Shown: positions 1-10,743 of the stretch, piece after piece | How positions within the stretch are numbered: the stretch's first letter is position 1 | How the letters are laid out: every line of letters starts with the position of its first letter | NCBI RefSeq assembly: GCF_000150955.2 | Contig: NC_011669.1 | Location: 2,300,993-2,364,992 of the forward strand | Reading direction: 5' to 3' | Length of the DNA: 64,000 nucleotides | DNA from: Phaeodactylum tricornutum CCAP 1055/1 | Taxonomy: Eukaryota; Bacillariophyta; Bacillariophyceae; Surirellales; Neidiaceae | Notes under the pieces: model-generated | Databases searched by the model: none | Seen by the model: the letters and a program-made list of their open reading frames with translations, nothing else | What the model was told of the DNA's origin: nothing | Made by a program: the position numbers and the translations under genes

Positions 1-1961
1 ACGGCGTACGAAAATGAGTACGCGCTGCCGCCCGCTGGAAGCAGCCACAATCAGTGGAAGATTCTAATTTACGATGCAGCTTGCCAAGCAATCATTTCTC
101 CGATTCTTTCGGTTCAGCAGCTACGACGACGGGGGGTGACCTTGCACTTGTTGTTGAATAGTGAGCGTGAGCCCATCCCCGATGTACCGGTCATTTACTT
201 TTGTCGACCGACCAAGCAAAATTTGGCAATCATTGCGCAGGACTGTGCCAAGGGTCTCTACGGGCGCGCGCATTTAAATTTCGTAACGAAGCTTGATCGA
301 TCACTGATGGAGGAATTTGCCAAGCTTGTTGTACAGACAGGATCGTTAGAGTCGATTGCTTCCGTGCATGACCAGTATCTGGACTATGTTTGTATGGAAA
401 AACGACTATTTAGCTTGCACAAAGTCAATTCGTATGTCACTTACAATAGTTCCGGAACAACTGAGGAAATGATGGAACAGGCAATGACGGATATTGCGTA
501 CGGCTTGTTTTCGGTAGTAGCTACGCTGGGACAGATTCCAGTGATTCGTTGTCCCCGGGTAAGTGCAGGCTTGTGAGGAGCTGGTGACCACAGGAAGCAA
601 GTTGTTATGACTTTCGTTGATTTGGTGCTCACACGTGTTTTGAATAGGGGGGTGCTCCGGAAATGGTGGCCCGTCAATTGAATCGAATGATAGCTGAGCA
701 TCCAACACTGCTCAGGAATAAATCTTCTCTGACGAGACCACTTCTTGTTATTTTGGATCGGAATGCTGATTTGATCACTCCGGTTCAGCATACCAGTACG
801 TACCAGGCGTTAATCGATGATCTTCTTCGTCATAAGGCGAACCGCGTGGAATTTGAAGTTGTTCAAGATCCGGATGCCAAACGTCCGAAAACAATTCTCA
901 AGAGGTTTGATTTGGATCCAGACGAGGACGCATTTTATTCCGCACATAAGTTCCAGCCCTTTCCAGAAGCCATCGAAAGCAACGGCACGGAGCTTCAGGA
1001 AGTCACCACGAGAGAACAAGCTATACGCTCTAAAGCGGGAGGAAGTGATGCTCGCAACGACCCCATGGCTTCAGGTGCAACCGATTTAGCGAATGCTGTG
1101 GATTCATTACCTGCTCTCTTAGATCGTAAAAAACAGCTAGAAGTACACACGAGTATCCTACAAGCAGTCATGAATGAAGTAGCCACACGAGACGTTCCTC
1201 AGTTCTACGAACTCGAGTCGTCTTTGGCAACTGGGGCGTACAGGAACGACTTGGCTAAAGCGAAAAAGGAGGTTTTGGCCCTCGTGAGTGATGAAACCAA
1301 GGGAAATATTGACGACAAGATCCGCTTAGTGATGGTGTACACTTTAACAACGGCTGCTAAAACTGCCGACTTGGAAGAAGTGAAAGTGACTTTGCAACAA
1401 GTTGGCGATATTTTGGGAGCGGAGGACAAAACGGCGTCAACTCGTCTCGCCTCGGGAATCAAAGCTTTACAGTATCTCAAGCAGCTCCGGTCTATGCATA
1501 TGATTCCTTCTGCTACTGATATGTTGCAAGAGTTGCAAACGCCATCGTCTGCCAGTGAATCGTCCAGCACCATGCTGAGCAGCCTCATGGCCAAAGCTAC
1601 AACGCAAGCTACTGGTTTATTGGCGAAGGCTACGGATCGTGTGGCCTCCATGTTGGGTAAAATCCACAAGCACCACGCCACAGTGGTAGTCGAAAATTTG
1701 TGCGAAATGGCACAGGGTAGCGAGGATGAAACTTATCTATATTTGGACCCTAAGGTCAAGGGAGACGTTGATATACACAAGCTACGTGGCATGAATCGAG
1801 CAGCAATTCGCAACGTAATTTGTTTTGTCATAGGCGGCGGCTCGTATGGAGAGTACCAGAATTTGCAAATGCTGGCCAATGATCGTCTACAGATTGGGTA
1901 CGGCAGCACGGAGCTTTTGGACGCCGGATCCTTTTTGGCGCAATTGGGACAATTAGGATAG
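1..1961 (+). CDS. SLY1: Sly1-type SM (Sec1/Munc18) protein, 5' partial
   Basis: Two exons, 1-558 and 648-1961, with a GTAAGT donor, an AG acceptor and a phase-0 junction (intron 89 bp). Frame 1 is open from the first base, so the start lies before the window; at least 623 residues are visible. The start of the visible protein (WKILIYDAACQAIISP, then LLNSEREPIPDVPVIYF) is the typical beginning of Sly1/SCFD1, and the splice joins CPR to GGAPEMVA as in that family. SM proteins bind syntaxin-type SNAREs and promote SNARE assembly; Sly1 acts in ER-Golgi traffic with Sed5/syntaxin-5. The C-terminal YGEYQNLQ stretch is the conserved SM ending. Short ORFs starting at 136 (GTG) and 663 are pieces of this gene. 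A SEC12-like gene of the same trafficking step lies 12 kb away; no operon-like link is implied. Confidence 0.93.
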
Positions 1962-2142
1962 GGCAAGGCTATGGTACACGAAACTAGGATGAGCAAAAAA
2001 TAATCCCTTTGCGTTATTGCAAGGTTTACTTATTGTGGCTAATTATTCAATTCCAAATACCTCGATTTGAAGGCACCAAAAAAAGCGTGTCGATGAGGGA
2101 ACACGAACTCGGTAAAGTGCATACACACGAGCGATAGCATCT

Positions 2143-3294
2143 TTATTCGGTCGCCGAGTGCGAGCTATTGGTAGGGCACAACCTGGACGTTGCTGAGAGC
2201 TGTGATGTCGTCTCATCGGCCTTTCTTGCGGCAGCTGTCACTGATATTCCTTTCATTGCATTCCATTGATCTGCTACACCATACTTCGTGTTACCGTCAG
2301 TGTGCTTACGACGGCCGCCATCAATGATCATTCTTGCATTGTCGTAGGGCAAAGGGTCAGTGTTGTCGACATTGCACGATCCTTCCCAAGCTTGCACCGT
2401 GAGAATTAGCCTTTCCCGAGTTTCCTCCCGTGCACGGTGTATTGCATCCACAAAGACGGCCCGAGGCACGAGCTGCGAGCCCAGATTTCGTTTGTACTCC
2501 ATCTCCATACCTAAATCCCAAAGTGTGAATCCGAGCTGGCATAGCAAATGTCCGAGAGCCGCCAACTGGACAGAACCCGCAGAATCTTGCGCGGAAAACC
2601 CGGTGAGCGAAGTATAGACACTACCTACCGTGTATCCCAATTCCCCGCCAACCAATTGGCGATCGTTGTTCCAAATTTCGACCGAGTACAAATGAATTGT
2701 ACACGTCTTTCCCGTGCTCTCCAGGGGCGAAGCGTGCTGGTGCTCTCCATCGGAATGAATGATCGGCACGCGCATGCCGTGCCCGTTGTTCGCAATTGTG
2801 ATAAAGGCTTGGACTAAAGATGGATACAACCAACACTGCGGCCCGTGTTGTGCTCGACATCCTTCCACGACCTCCTCGAACGCTTGATTGAATGAAATGG
2901 TAAAGCCTTTGGCCTTCTTCCGAGTGGACTTGGAAACGTGTAACCGATCAGGCAACGTGACAACACAACGGTGCTCGTGTAATTTGGGCAAAAGGACTCC
3001 TTCCGTGGCGATTGGTAAAAATCCTTCGACCATGAGTTGTGCTACCAGACGGGGATGGAAGGATGGTGTGTAACAAAAGTCACCGTGATACGGCAACACA
3101 AACGGGCGTAAATAGGCGGGAATGTACGATTGCAAGGACTGCGATGACGGGAGCTGTTGCTGACGATGGCGTTGTTCTCGCGCGGATTTCTTTCGAAGGG
3201 TTGTTGCTGTTCTTGTTGTTGTAGTTGTCGTCGAAGTGGCGCTGTACGAATCGTCTCGTTCGCGATGGTGGGAATGCTTGGGATTGGGAGTCAT
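2143..3294 (-). CDS. leucyl/phenylalanyl-tRNA-protein transferase homologue (Aat family)
   Basis: Single exon, 383 residues, true ATG at 3294. The core matches bacterial Aat: HVSKSTRKK around 119-127, FNQAFEEVVEGC around 135-146, CWLYPSLVQAF around 154-164, and the hallmark VEIWNNDRQLVGGELGYTVG around 205-224 followed by LAALGHLLCQLGF. In bacteria the enzyme moves Leu or Phe from tRNA to N-terminal Arg or Lys of proteins, creating an N-degron for ClpAP. The first ~55 residues are His/Thr/Arg-rich, with no hydrophobic signal peptide. They could be a mitochondrial presequence or a cytosolic extension, and no diatom plastid motif is seen. The catalytic GNAT-like fold is inferred from family knowledge. 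It converges on the Sly1 gene (182 bp gap) and diverges from DXR. A protein-transferase activity in this organism is inference. Confidence 0.8.
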   Translation of the reverse strand: MTPNPKHSHHRERDDSYSATSTTTTTTRTATTLRKKSAREQRHRQQQLPSSQSLQSYIPAYLRPFVLPYHGDFCYTPSFHPRLVAQLMVEGFLPIATEGVLLPKLHEHRCVVTLPDRLHVSKSTRKKAKGFTISFNQAFEEVVEGCRAQHGPQCWLYPSLVQAFITIANNGHGMRVPIIHSDGEHQHASPLESTGKTCTIHLYSVEIWNNDRQLVGGELGYTVGSVYTSLTGFSAQDSAGSVQLAALGHLLCQLGFTLWDLGMEMEYKRNLGSQLVPRAVFVDAIHRAREETRERLILTVQAWEGSCNVDNTDPLPYDNARMIIDGGRRKHTDGNTKYGVADQWNAMKGISVTAAARKADETTSQLSATSRLCPTNSSHSATE

Positions 3295-3951
3295 CGCAGC
3301 GATGGGTGCTGTACTTTTGCAATCCCGACCATTAATTTGATCCCGTCAACTGCAAAAGGGGTTGCTCTCCACAAACGGTTTCGTGAAGAGGAAAGTGGTG
3401 CCCCAAGGAATGGTGAAAGGCTAAACTTCAAGCGTCGCTGCTTGTTCAGCAAGACAATCGCTTTGACTTTGAGAACAGAGACTGTCAGCCATTATATATG
3501 CACGCTCTGTGTGACCTGACGAGGATCAGCTCAACGTGTCGAGCTGGCCAATTAATTCCATCGTGGAGACGGTTTTGGAACTTTTCCGCTAAAAGAACAA
3601 CGTTTTCACGAACCAGGTGACAAAAAGCTGGTGTTGAATCCTATCAAAATCCAGACCAGGACAGGTACCACGTAGTTTCTCGTTAAGTAATGATTGGGTC
3701 ACAATCGCGACGTTACGAGTCATGTTTACGGACGACGTTCGGACAAGTTGAACCTTTTGCGTTGCCCATACGCACGATTGTAAACCGAGGCGGAGCGAGA
3801 TCAGAGCTTGACATCCATCGCCTCACCCGTGCATCATCCGGAGCACTTGTCGGTATCAGCAGTACTACAGTCAGCTTGTTCCTTTGCACTTATCGAGTCG
3901 CACTTTCTCTCCTACATCGCATTATTTGCCTCTTTCTCATTCGTTGCAACG
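3295..3951. other. divergent intergenic region between the Aat homologue and DXR
   Basis: This 657-bp stretch should hold both promoters and leaders. Frames open here are shadows or 5' extensions lacking ATG; the in-frame extension of DXR to 3808 starts at TTG. I see no TATA box or RNA gene that I can defend. Confidence 0.5.
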
Positions 3952-5506
3952 ATGCGGTTAACGGAACTGTCAGTCTCTCTTATCGTCGGTTCGGCGGCAG
4001 CCTTTGCCCCGACAACTGGTATCTCCGCGACGCGGACGACTTCGGCCTCGACTGTACGCTTGCAATTAGTCTCCGGTTCCCAAGGCACCGGCGAAGGGTG
4101 GATTGATCCTTCGGCTCCCGTCAATTCCAAAGCTTCTTTAGAAAAAACGCTGTCCAAGTCTTTGGAAGGCAGCAATTTCCAGAAACGGCTTTCGCTTTTG
4201 GGTTCCACCGGATCGATTGGGACCCAGACACTCGAAATCGTCGACGCTTGCCCTGACAACTTTGTCGTTGATGCGCTTTCGGCGGGTACCAATGTAGAGC
4301 TCATGACACAGCAAGTGCTCAAGTACTCTCCCAAAGTCGCGTCCATGAGTACCCCGGAAGCAGCCAAGGAATTGAAACGACGTCTCCAAGACGAAGGGTG
4401 TAAATCCATGCCACTGATCCTTTCCGGGCAGGAGGGCATTGTCGCAGCCGCGACGGTCGACACTGCCGATACAGTAGTCACTGGAATTGTAGGTGCGGCT
4501 GGTTTGGAACCCACCATCGAAGCCATCAAAATGAAAAAAGACATTGCGTTGGCCAACAAAGAAACTTTAATTTCCGGCGGACCCGTCATTAATCCACTCG
4601 TGGAAAAATACGGAATCAACATGGTGCGTTCAAAGACGGGAGACGTATTGATGTGCCTGATCCCATCGGAAAATTTGCTAACTCTGCTACTTTGTATTCC
4701 ATGCGTCTAATCTTCCCATTCCACAGCTCCCTGCCGACAGTGAGCACAGTGCCATTTTCCAGTGCTTGCAGGGTGTCCCCCCGGGTGGATTGCGGCGTGT
4801 CATTTTGACGGCATCCGGTGGTGCCTTTCGGGATTTTTCCAAAGACGAGCTCTTTCGTCTCTGCGAAGACAACCCTCGTGCCGTGCAGGCCAAGGCCACG
4901 ACACACCCCAACTGGGATATGGGTGCGAAAATTACCCTCGACAGTGCCACTATGATGAACAAGGGCCTCGAAGTTATCGAGGCCCATTACTTGTTCGGTG
5001 CCAGCTACGACGATATTGATATCGTGATTCATCCCCAATCGATCGTACATTCGATGGTCGAAACACAGGATACTTCCTGCATTGCCCAATTGGGTTGGGC
5101 CGACATGCGTCTGCCGTTGGTATATTCTGTGTCCTGGCCCCACCGATTGAAAATGCCGTATAAACCGTTGGATTTGGCCGAGCTTGGCTCTTTAACGTTT
5201 AGCAAACCCGACCACGCCAAGTATCCTTGTATTGGGCTGGCGTACGCAGCCGGTCGACAGGGGGGTACCATGACGGCGGTCCTGAACGCGGCCAACGAAG
5301 CCGCCAACGAAATGTTCCGCGCCGACGTCGGTCTCGGCTTTTTGGATATACCCAAGCTGATTGAAGGTGCTATGGAAGCACACAAGGAAGAATTCAAAAA
5401 GGATGGTGTCACGTTGGAAGATATTCTGCACGTGGATCAATGGGCTCGCGAGCACGTGCGTCAAGCGAGTGAACAGCTGGACAAGAGTAAAGTTATTGTA
5501 GTATAG
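3952..5506 (+). CDS. DXR: 1-deoxy-D-xylulose 5-phosphate reductoisomerase, plastid MEP pathway
   Basis: Exons 3952-4623 and 4727-5506 (phase 0, intron 103 bp); 483 residues. DXR converts DXP to 2-C-methyl-D-erythritol 4-phosphate with NADPH and a divalent metal, the committed step of plastid isoprenoid synthesis. Visible motifs: the NADPH loop [24 protein letters not shown], the metal-binding [12 protein letters not shown] created exactly by the splice, [30 protein letters not shown] and [11 protein letters not shown]. The ATG at 3952 was chosen because it begins [20 protein letters not shown], a signal peptide ending in an A-F-A-P motif followed by a Ser/Thr-rich transit peptide, which is the bipartite signal for diatom four-membrane plastids. 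The upstream in-frame extension has no ATG. All catalytic motifs look intact. Confidence 0.95.
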
Positions 5507-5660
5507 ACGTTCCCGGGGACGTGCAATCGTAAAACTAACCCTATAGTGTACCAGGACCACCGCCGACATCCGTCGGTGAACAATTCGTACTAGAAGACAT
5601 CTTTTGTGCGTTACGGCGTCGCACTTTTGTTGTTTTAATTGTTGTGCTATACTGTTACGA

Positions 5661-7018
5661 TTAATCCTTGTGTTCGGTTTTGACCTTGATTGGCCGTGCC
5701 ACCCCGTCTTCACCAATTTGTAGGGCACATAGGCTTTCCAGGACCTTGTCGGTAACGTACTTGGTCTGTGCCGGTCCAACGACACAAAAGTCGATTGCGT
5801 TGGCGCGCAAAAAGTGCCAATCTACTGTCGACGGGGCTTCGACCAAGACTTGATCGACGGCGGCCACGGCGCAAGCGTTCAAAACCTGGTCCGTTTGTTT
5901 GGCTTCCCCTGGTACGCCAACCGTCAAACTGGACCCCATGGCTTTGGCCTGCATCCAGAATTTGATGGTTTTGTGGTCCAGTGCCGACGAGTCGTACTGT
6001 ACATAAATGGCTCTGGTCTTGACCTTGCGACGGACGGATTCGTAGGCGAGGGGCAACGCGAGGAGGAGCAATACGAGTCCCACGTAGCGCGTCAAAGGTA
6101 GAAGAAAGAGGGCCGTGCCGACCATTTCGAAGGTTTGTTTGGCCTTCCCGATGTGATCGGCCTTGACGGCGCTGGTGGAAAAGTCGAAGCCTTCCACCTT
6201 GGGCGCGGGAACGCCGGTGGCGGTAAAGTATGCTTTGAAGCGAACGCAGCCACTGGCGGTTTCGGCCAGTACGAGAGCAATCAAGGTAAGGTATTGCACG
6301 AGTTGAAGGTAGGACGTGTGGGGTATCACGTGGAGGAGCGAAATCCAGCAAGGAACGACAAAAGCCTTGTCACAGACGGCATCCACAAAGCCTCCGTAGG
6401 TACGGTTGCGGTGCAAGCGTACCCAGGATGGTACCGCGTGGGGCGATCCCGTCGTGACGACTTCTGGAATGAAGAGAGAGAGAGAACGGAATGTTTTACA
6501 GAGTGTACGTGAGCAGCAGCGTCGTGGGCTAAAGAGTAACGAGGGTCCGAGCGATCGTGGACGATCCATGGCCGGTACGTACCAAAGCTTTCGTCATCGG
6601 AATTGGTGGGAGAGGGTGTACGTAGAGCCGGATCGTTCTTTTTGTCCTTGTCGGATGCGGCGGCTGTTTCGGCTCGTTCCTTTTTGACGTCTACCCAGTA
6701 GCGCGCCACAACGCCGTCTAGAAAGTCACCAAAGTCGACGGCGAGCACGAGAAGGGCGGGGAGCACGGCGTGGTTCCAACTGAGGAGGACGAGAGTGGGC
6801 ACCACGACAACGGTACGCACGTAAGTGATCAAGTTTGCCGTGAACCAATCCGGAATGTGGTGTTTGTGATCGTCCAGCAGCTGACGCAATGCTCGATTGA
6901 GACTACTGTAGAAAATCTCGTGAAAGTGGAGAAAGGGTGCGATGACGGTTTTCAGGTAGAGTTCTACGATCGCGTCGATCAATTCCCCCACCGTCGTCAG
7001 AAGATTCTTGGAAGACAT
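5661..7018 (-). CDS. CDP-alcohol phosphatidyltransferase fused to a degenerate cytidylyltransferase-like domain
   Basis: Minus-strand exons 7018-6583 and 6463-5661 (donor GTACGT, acceptor CCAG, phase 1, intron 119 bp); 412 residues. The CDP-alcohol phosphatidyltransferase signature D-x2-D-G-x2-A-R...G-x3-D-x3-D is present: D98, D101, G102, A105, R106, then G169, D173, D177. The two halves are normally about 8 residues apart; here a ~60-residue hydrophilic, Ser/Asp/Lys-rich insert separates them, and the intron falls inside it. Several hydrophobic segments follow. From about residue 305 the sequence resembles choline/ethanolamine-phosphate cytidylyltransferases (FWMQAKAMG, VGVPGEA, FLRANAIDFCVVG), but the catalytic HxGH position reads HKTI. 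The enzyme probably transfers a phospho-alcohol from or to a CDP-activated lipid in an ER or organelle membrane. The substrate cannot be read from sequence. Confidence 0.75.
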
Positions 7019-7799
7019 GCTACGAAACCGGAAAAGGACACCCTCCTCCCAGGTGGTGTCTTGTACGTAGCAGGAGTCGATGGTATGGTTCGCAATAGTC
7101 GTCGTCGTCGCAACGACGAATACGAGAATGGGGATTGCCTTCGGTTCCAGAACGCGACGAGGAGGAATGGGGCCAAATTCGGTTGCGGATCACCCAAAAG
7201 GTTGCCTGTGCTTCAGAATACCTTTCGGTACACTACGATACGCCGTTGATCTTCGCTCACCTTGCCAGCCGATACGGTACGGTATGCTACGTCAGCGAAA
7301 CCCAGTGTCCGGGTTGGTTCGGAATCACCCGCCAACGTGTTCGGCCTTCATAATTTTAACAGTCAATTTTGTTACGGGTTCCTTTTTCTTGCTGCCCCTC
7401 AAAATAGTACAGCTAGCTTCCAGAAGATGTCTCTGTAAACGATTGATACTTGGGACTCGCAGATACAGGCCATTGGTACAGATTTGTCGGACCGGGTCTG
7501 AAACCTGAAATCTCGCAGGTACAAGATTCGTTTGGCTTCCGGAATTCCGTCGGAAGCCCTCCCTCCGGCATGCCCAAAGAGGGAGGGGGACTCGCGGCCA
7601 CGGACTGGCACTCGTCTTCGATCATTCGTAGGTCCGATGTGTAAAAGACACGTGCGGAGGACTTCGAGTGTTGATGGACTGTGACAAAGTGTAACGTGTT
7701 CACAAATTCCAAACCCCAAGATTTTTGTCACTGTCAGCACTCTTCTATAATATACATACATACGCATACAGCGCAAACATGACACGGCAGCTGCCGAAC

Positions 7800-7821
7800 T
7801 AACTGTAAAAACATAAAACAT
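7800..7821 (+). promoter_or_regulatory. 22-bp block shared with the 48541 upstream region
   Basis: The block starts TAACTGTAAAAAC and is AT-rich after that. It differs at one base from 48402-48423 and has the same orientation relative to the next gene. It lies 277 bp before the PFK2 start. Function is unknown. Confidence 0.3.
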
Positions 7822-8017
7822 CACGCACAAATCCTCACCGCTTCACGTCATCCCCCCCCCCCTCTCTAAACTTGCTGTTTCCAGTGGCTGTTTCGAGGAC
7901 AACCAGTCGGTACACTCACTCACTCTAGTGATCCGTCGTCATTCGCTGCATTCGCACACACACACACACACATCCATCTCTTTTTTCTCATTCTCTTTAC
8001 CGGTACACGTTGATCCA

Positions 8018-8030
8018 ATTCACTGTCAAT
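8018..8030 (+). promoter_or_regulatory. ATTCACTGTCAAT motif upstream of PFK2
   Basis: This 13-mer differs at one base from the motif at 53945-53957 and from the reverse complement of 44294-44306. It lies 68 bp before the PFK2 ATG. A role as a promoter element is only suggested by recurrence near gene starts. Confidence 0.25.
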
Positions 8031-8097
8031 AGTCGCCGTGAACTTCCCGTACCGGAAGCAGAACAAACAGTGGCCAATTAGATTCGATTCCGGACTC

Positions 8098-10389
8098 ATG
8101 TCGAGCATCCATAGCCCTCCCTCCGTCAATGGTCGTGATCATTTTCAATATCATGCCGAAGAGTCTCCACCACCACCACCACTGTCCGGCCTCCCGCCAA
8201 CGTCACCCACCGTACGCAAAGATTACTACGCCGCCGGATCCAGCGAACTCGCGACCGAAACACCCGTCACGGTACAGCGACTCGAAGCCGTACGTACCAC
8301 GCCTTTGTGTGTGATTGTGTAGGAGTTTATGTGACCATCCTCCGGTGTGAAACGAGGGTCCCACTACGCGCGTGCCTTGTGGCCTACCCAAATTTATATG
8401 ACTATACTCTGACACCTATTCTTACACTTGCTTACACAAACCAAAGCGTCGCAAACTTACCAAAAATTCCACCCGTCTGGTGATTGCCTTGGTGGGTTTG
8501 CCTGCCCGGGGCAAGTCCTTTGTCGCGCGCAAGCTGCTGCACTATTTGAATTGGAGTGGCGTTCAGTGCAAAATCTTCAACGTGGGTCGGTACCGCCGCG
8601 AGGCTTACAAGCACGTGGCGGCCGCCTCGGCCGACGCCCGGGCCCAAACCGGGGCCTGCGACGCCGACTTCTTCGACGCCCAAAACGAGCGAGCGGCGGA
8701 GTTGCGCGAAAAAGTTGCCGACCTCGCTTTGCGGGACATGTTGCGCTGGTTGGACGAGAACGCGACCGACACTGACGAAGACACGGACTTGTCGGCGCCG
8801 GATATTTCGCGACACAGTTCGACGTCACAGACACCGGGAATCTTGTCGCACGGCGTGAAACTCAGTTTCAGCAATCACGAGCGCATTGCCATTTTCGACG
8901 CCACCAACTCGACGGACAAGCGGAGAAAATGGTTGTTGCAGGAGTGCACCTCTCCGGATAAACGGCCGGGAAAACCTACCGGTGTCGTCTTTGTGGAATC
9001 CATTTGCGACGATCAGGAACTGCTCGAAGAAAATTACCGGTATAAGATCAGCAACAGTCCAGACTTTGACGGCATGACGCAGCAAGAGGCCCTGAGCGAT
9101 TTGCGCAAGCGGGTAACCAAGTACGAAGAACAGTACGAAACAATAACGGACGATAGCCTCTCCTACATGAAAGTCTTTAATCTGTCAACCAAACTCATGG
9201 TCAACCACATTTACGGACGCATGGCCAAGGAGCTCGTACCGGCTCTCATGTCGTGGCACATTGGTACACGTCCGGTATTTTTGTGTCGACCAGGGCAGAC
9301 CATTTCGGGAATTCTCACGGACGGGGAGGACTACGTCGCGCGCAACAAGGTGGATCCCTCCGATCCACGGTTTTTGGACATGTCTAGTCGCACCAAACGC
9401 AAATCTCTCCGCGGTGACAGTCTCGGACCCAACGGACAAAAATTTCGCGAAGAACTCTTGGAGTTTTGCTACGATGAAGTGCACTCGTTTCTGTTCAAAC
9501 GCGCCAGTGTACACGACATGGCGTACACCGGCACGTCCATTTCGGGATTAGACCCCGGCTCGCACGGATACCAAGCGCAGGCCAATCACGAAAACGAAGG
9601 CCCCCGGGACCCCTTCCCGATGAAGATTATTACGTCCACCATGCCCCGGGCAGCCGACACGGTAAACTGGACGGATTACGAATTCGCGATTCAACAAATG
9701 TCCAACCTGAATCCTTTGGACAAGGGAGACTTTGCCGGTATGGAACTGGACGAGATTCGTAAAAAGAATCCGTCCTGGTACGAACGGTTGGAACGGAATC
9801 CTTACCAAACACGGTACGTGTTGGACCCATGTGCACCAACGTACACTCGCACGCACACCTTTACCCACTGCCTCACTCGACGTACGTTGTGACTGACACG
9901 CCCTTGCCAACCCATTTTGTCATATTTTATATATTTCCGATTCCTTTCTGTTGCGGATGTATTGCTAGATTCCCCGGTGGTGAGAGTTACGCCGACTTGG
10001 TGAAGCGTTTGACGAGTGTCGTGATTGACGTGGAGCAGCAGGTGACCCCAACGTTAGTGGTGAGTCACGTGAGTATCCTGCAGTGTCTCATGTCGTACTT
10101 TCGCAATACGCCGGTAGAATTGTGCACCGGCATTGAAGTCCCGATGCACACGGTGGTCAAATTTACGCCGGTGCGTGGGGGCGGTTGGAGCGAAACGCAC
10201 CATCCGTTGTTTGGTGCCGACGAGGAAGGCAAGGGTATGATCCCGGTCGCGTCGGAAAGCGAATTCAGTCAAGTGACGTTTAGTGGCAGTGATTCGCCGA
10301 TATGGACCGATTTGGTCTCGTCCAAGAGCAGTTCGTCACTGAAACGGGAGTTGTCGGGTTCGAAACAAGGTTCTCACGCGACATCGTGA
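8098..10389 (+). CDS. 6-phosphofructo-2-kinase/fructose-2,6-bisphosphatase-like, phosphatase half degenerate
   Basis: Three exons: 8098-8289, 8447-9813, 9969-10389 (introns 157 and 155 bp, GT-AG, frames consistent); 659 residues. The kinase half is well kept: Walker A GLPARGKS near residue 80, NVGRYRREAY, IAIFDATNSTDKRR, VVFVESICDD and NYRYKISNSPDFDG. It makes fructose 2,6-bisphosphate, a cytosolic regulator of glycolysis. The phosphatase half is a histidine-phosphatase fold, but its nucleophile motif, usually LCRHGES, reads LCRPGQT, with Pro346 where the catalytic His should be. A second conserved His is retained in VVSHVSILQC, and FPGGESYADL is normal. The N-terminal ~65 residues are Pro/Ser-rich, with no starch-binding domain as in plants. 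The C-terminal tail is Ser-rich. The likely outcome is a kinase-biased enzyme. The start is the first in-frame ATG. Confidence 0.85.
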
Positions 10390-10743
10390 GTGTGATGCTG
10401 GATCCCAGAGTATATTGTCGGTAGCGACGCAACAAGGACGGATAGCAGTTGTGGTGTAAAAAAGTTGCATAAAATTCACAATGTTTTTAGTTACGAGAAT
10501 GACTTGGGTAAAACGAAGGTGTGTGAGATAGAATAGAGTGGGTGCAAGGACATGTGTGTTGTGTATGGGGTGGATGGGTGTATCGTTGTTCCCGACCGAA
10601 CATGCTCGTCCAGGAGTCCAACGTGACGTGAGTGTCCCGTGATTGGACACTAGCCTCCCTTTCCTACAACTACTACTACTAGTAGTAGAAGTAGTAGTAG
10701 TGGTAGTATCGAGCCGTGGCATCGTGTGTGTGTACGTGTCCAA
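10390..10743. other. convergent intergenic region with a trinucleotide hairpin
   Basis: This is the 3' region of both the PFK2 gene (plus) and the STPR-like gene (minus). The only structure seen is a CTA/TAG trinucleotide palindrome at about 10672-10710. No gene is visible. Confidence 0.5.
10672..10710. repeat. palindromic (CTA)n/(TAG)n microsatellite
   Basis: ACTACTACTACTAGTAGTAG, followed by more AGTAGT units, can fold back on itself. It sits 34 bp beyond the stop codon of the minus-strand gene and might act in 3'-end structure; this is inference. Confidence 0.6.

Larger units (their letters stand above)
7019..8097. other. divergent intergenic region upstream of PFK2
   Basis: No supported gene in about 1.08 kb. 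It contains a C-tract near 7850-7862, a CA microsatellite at about 7954-7972, a block starting TAACTGTAAAAAC (7800-7821) that recurs upstream of the gene at 48541, and a near-palindromic ACTGTCAAT motif at 8018-8030. Small ORFs on both strands here have no recognisable features. Confidence 0.5.
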
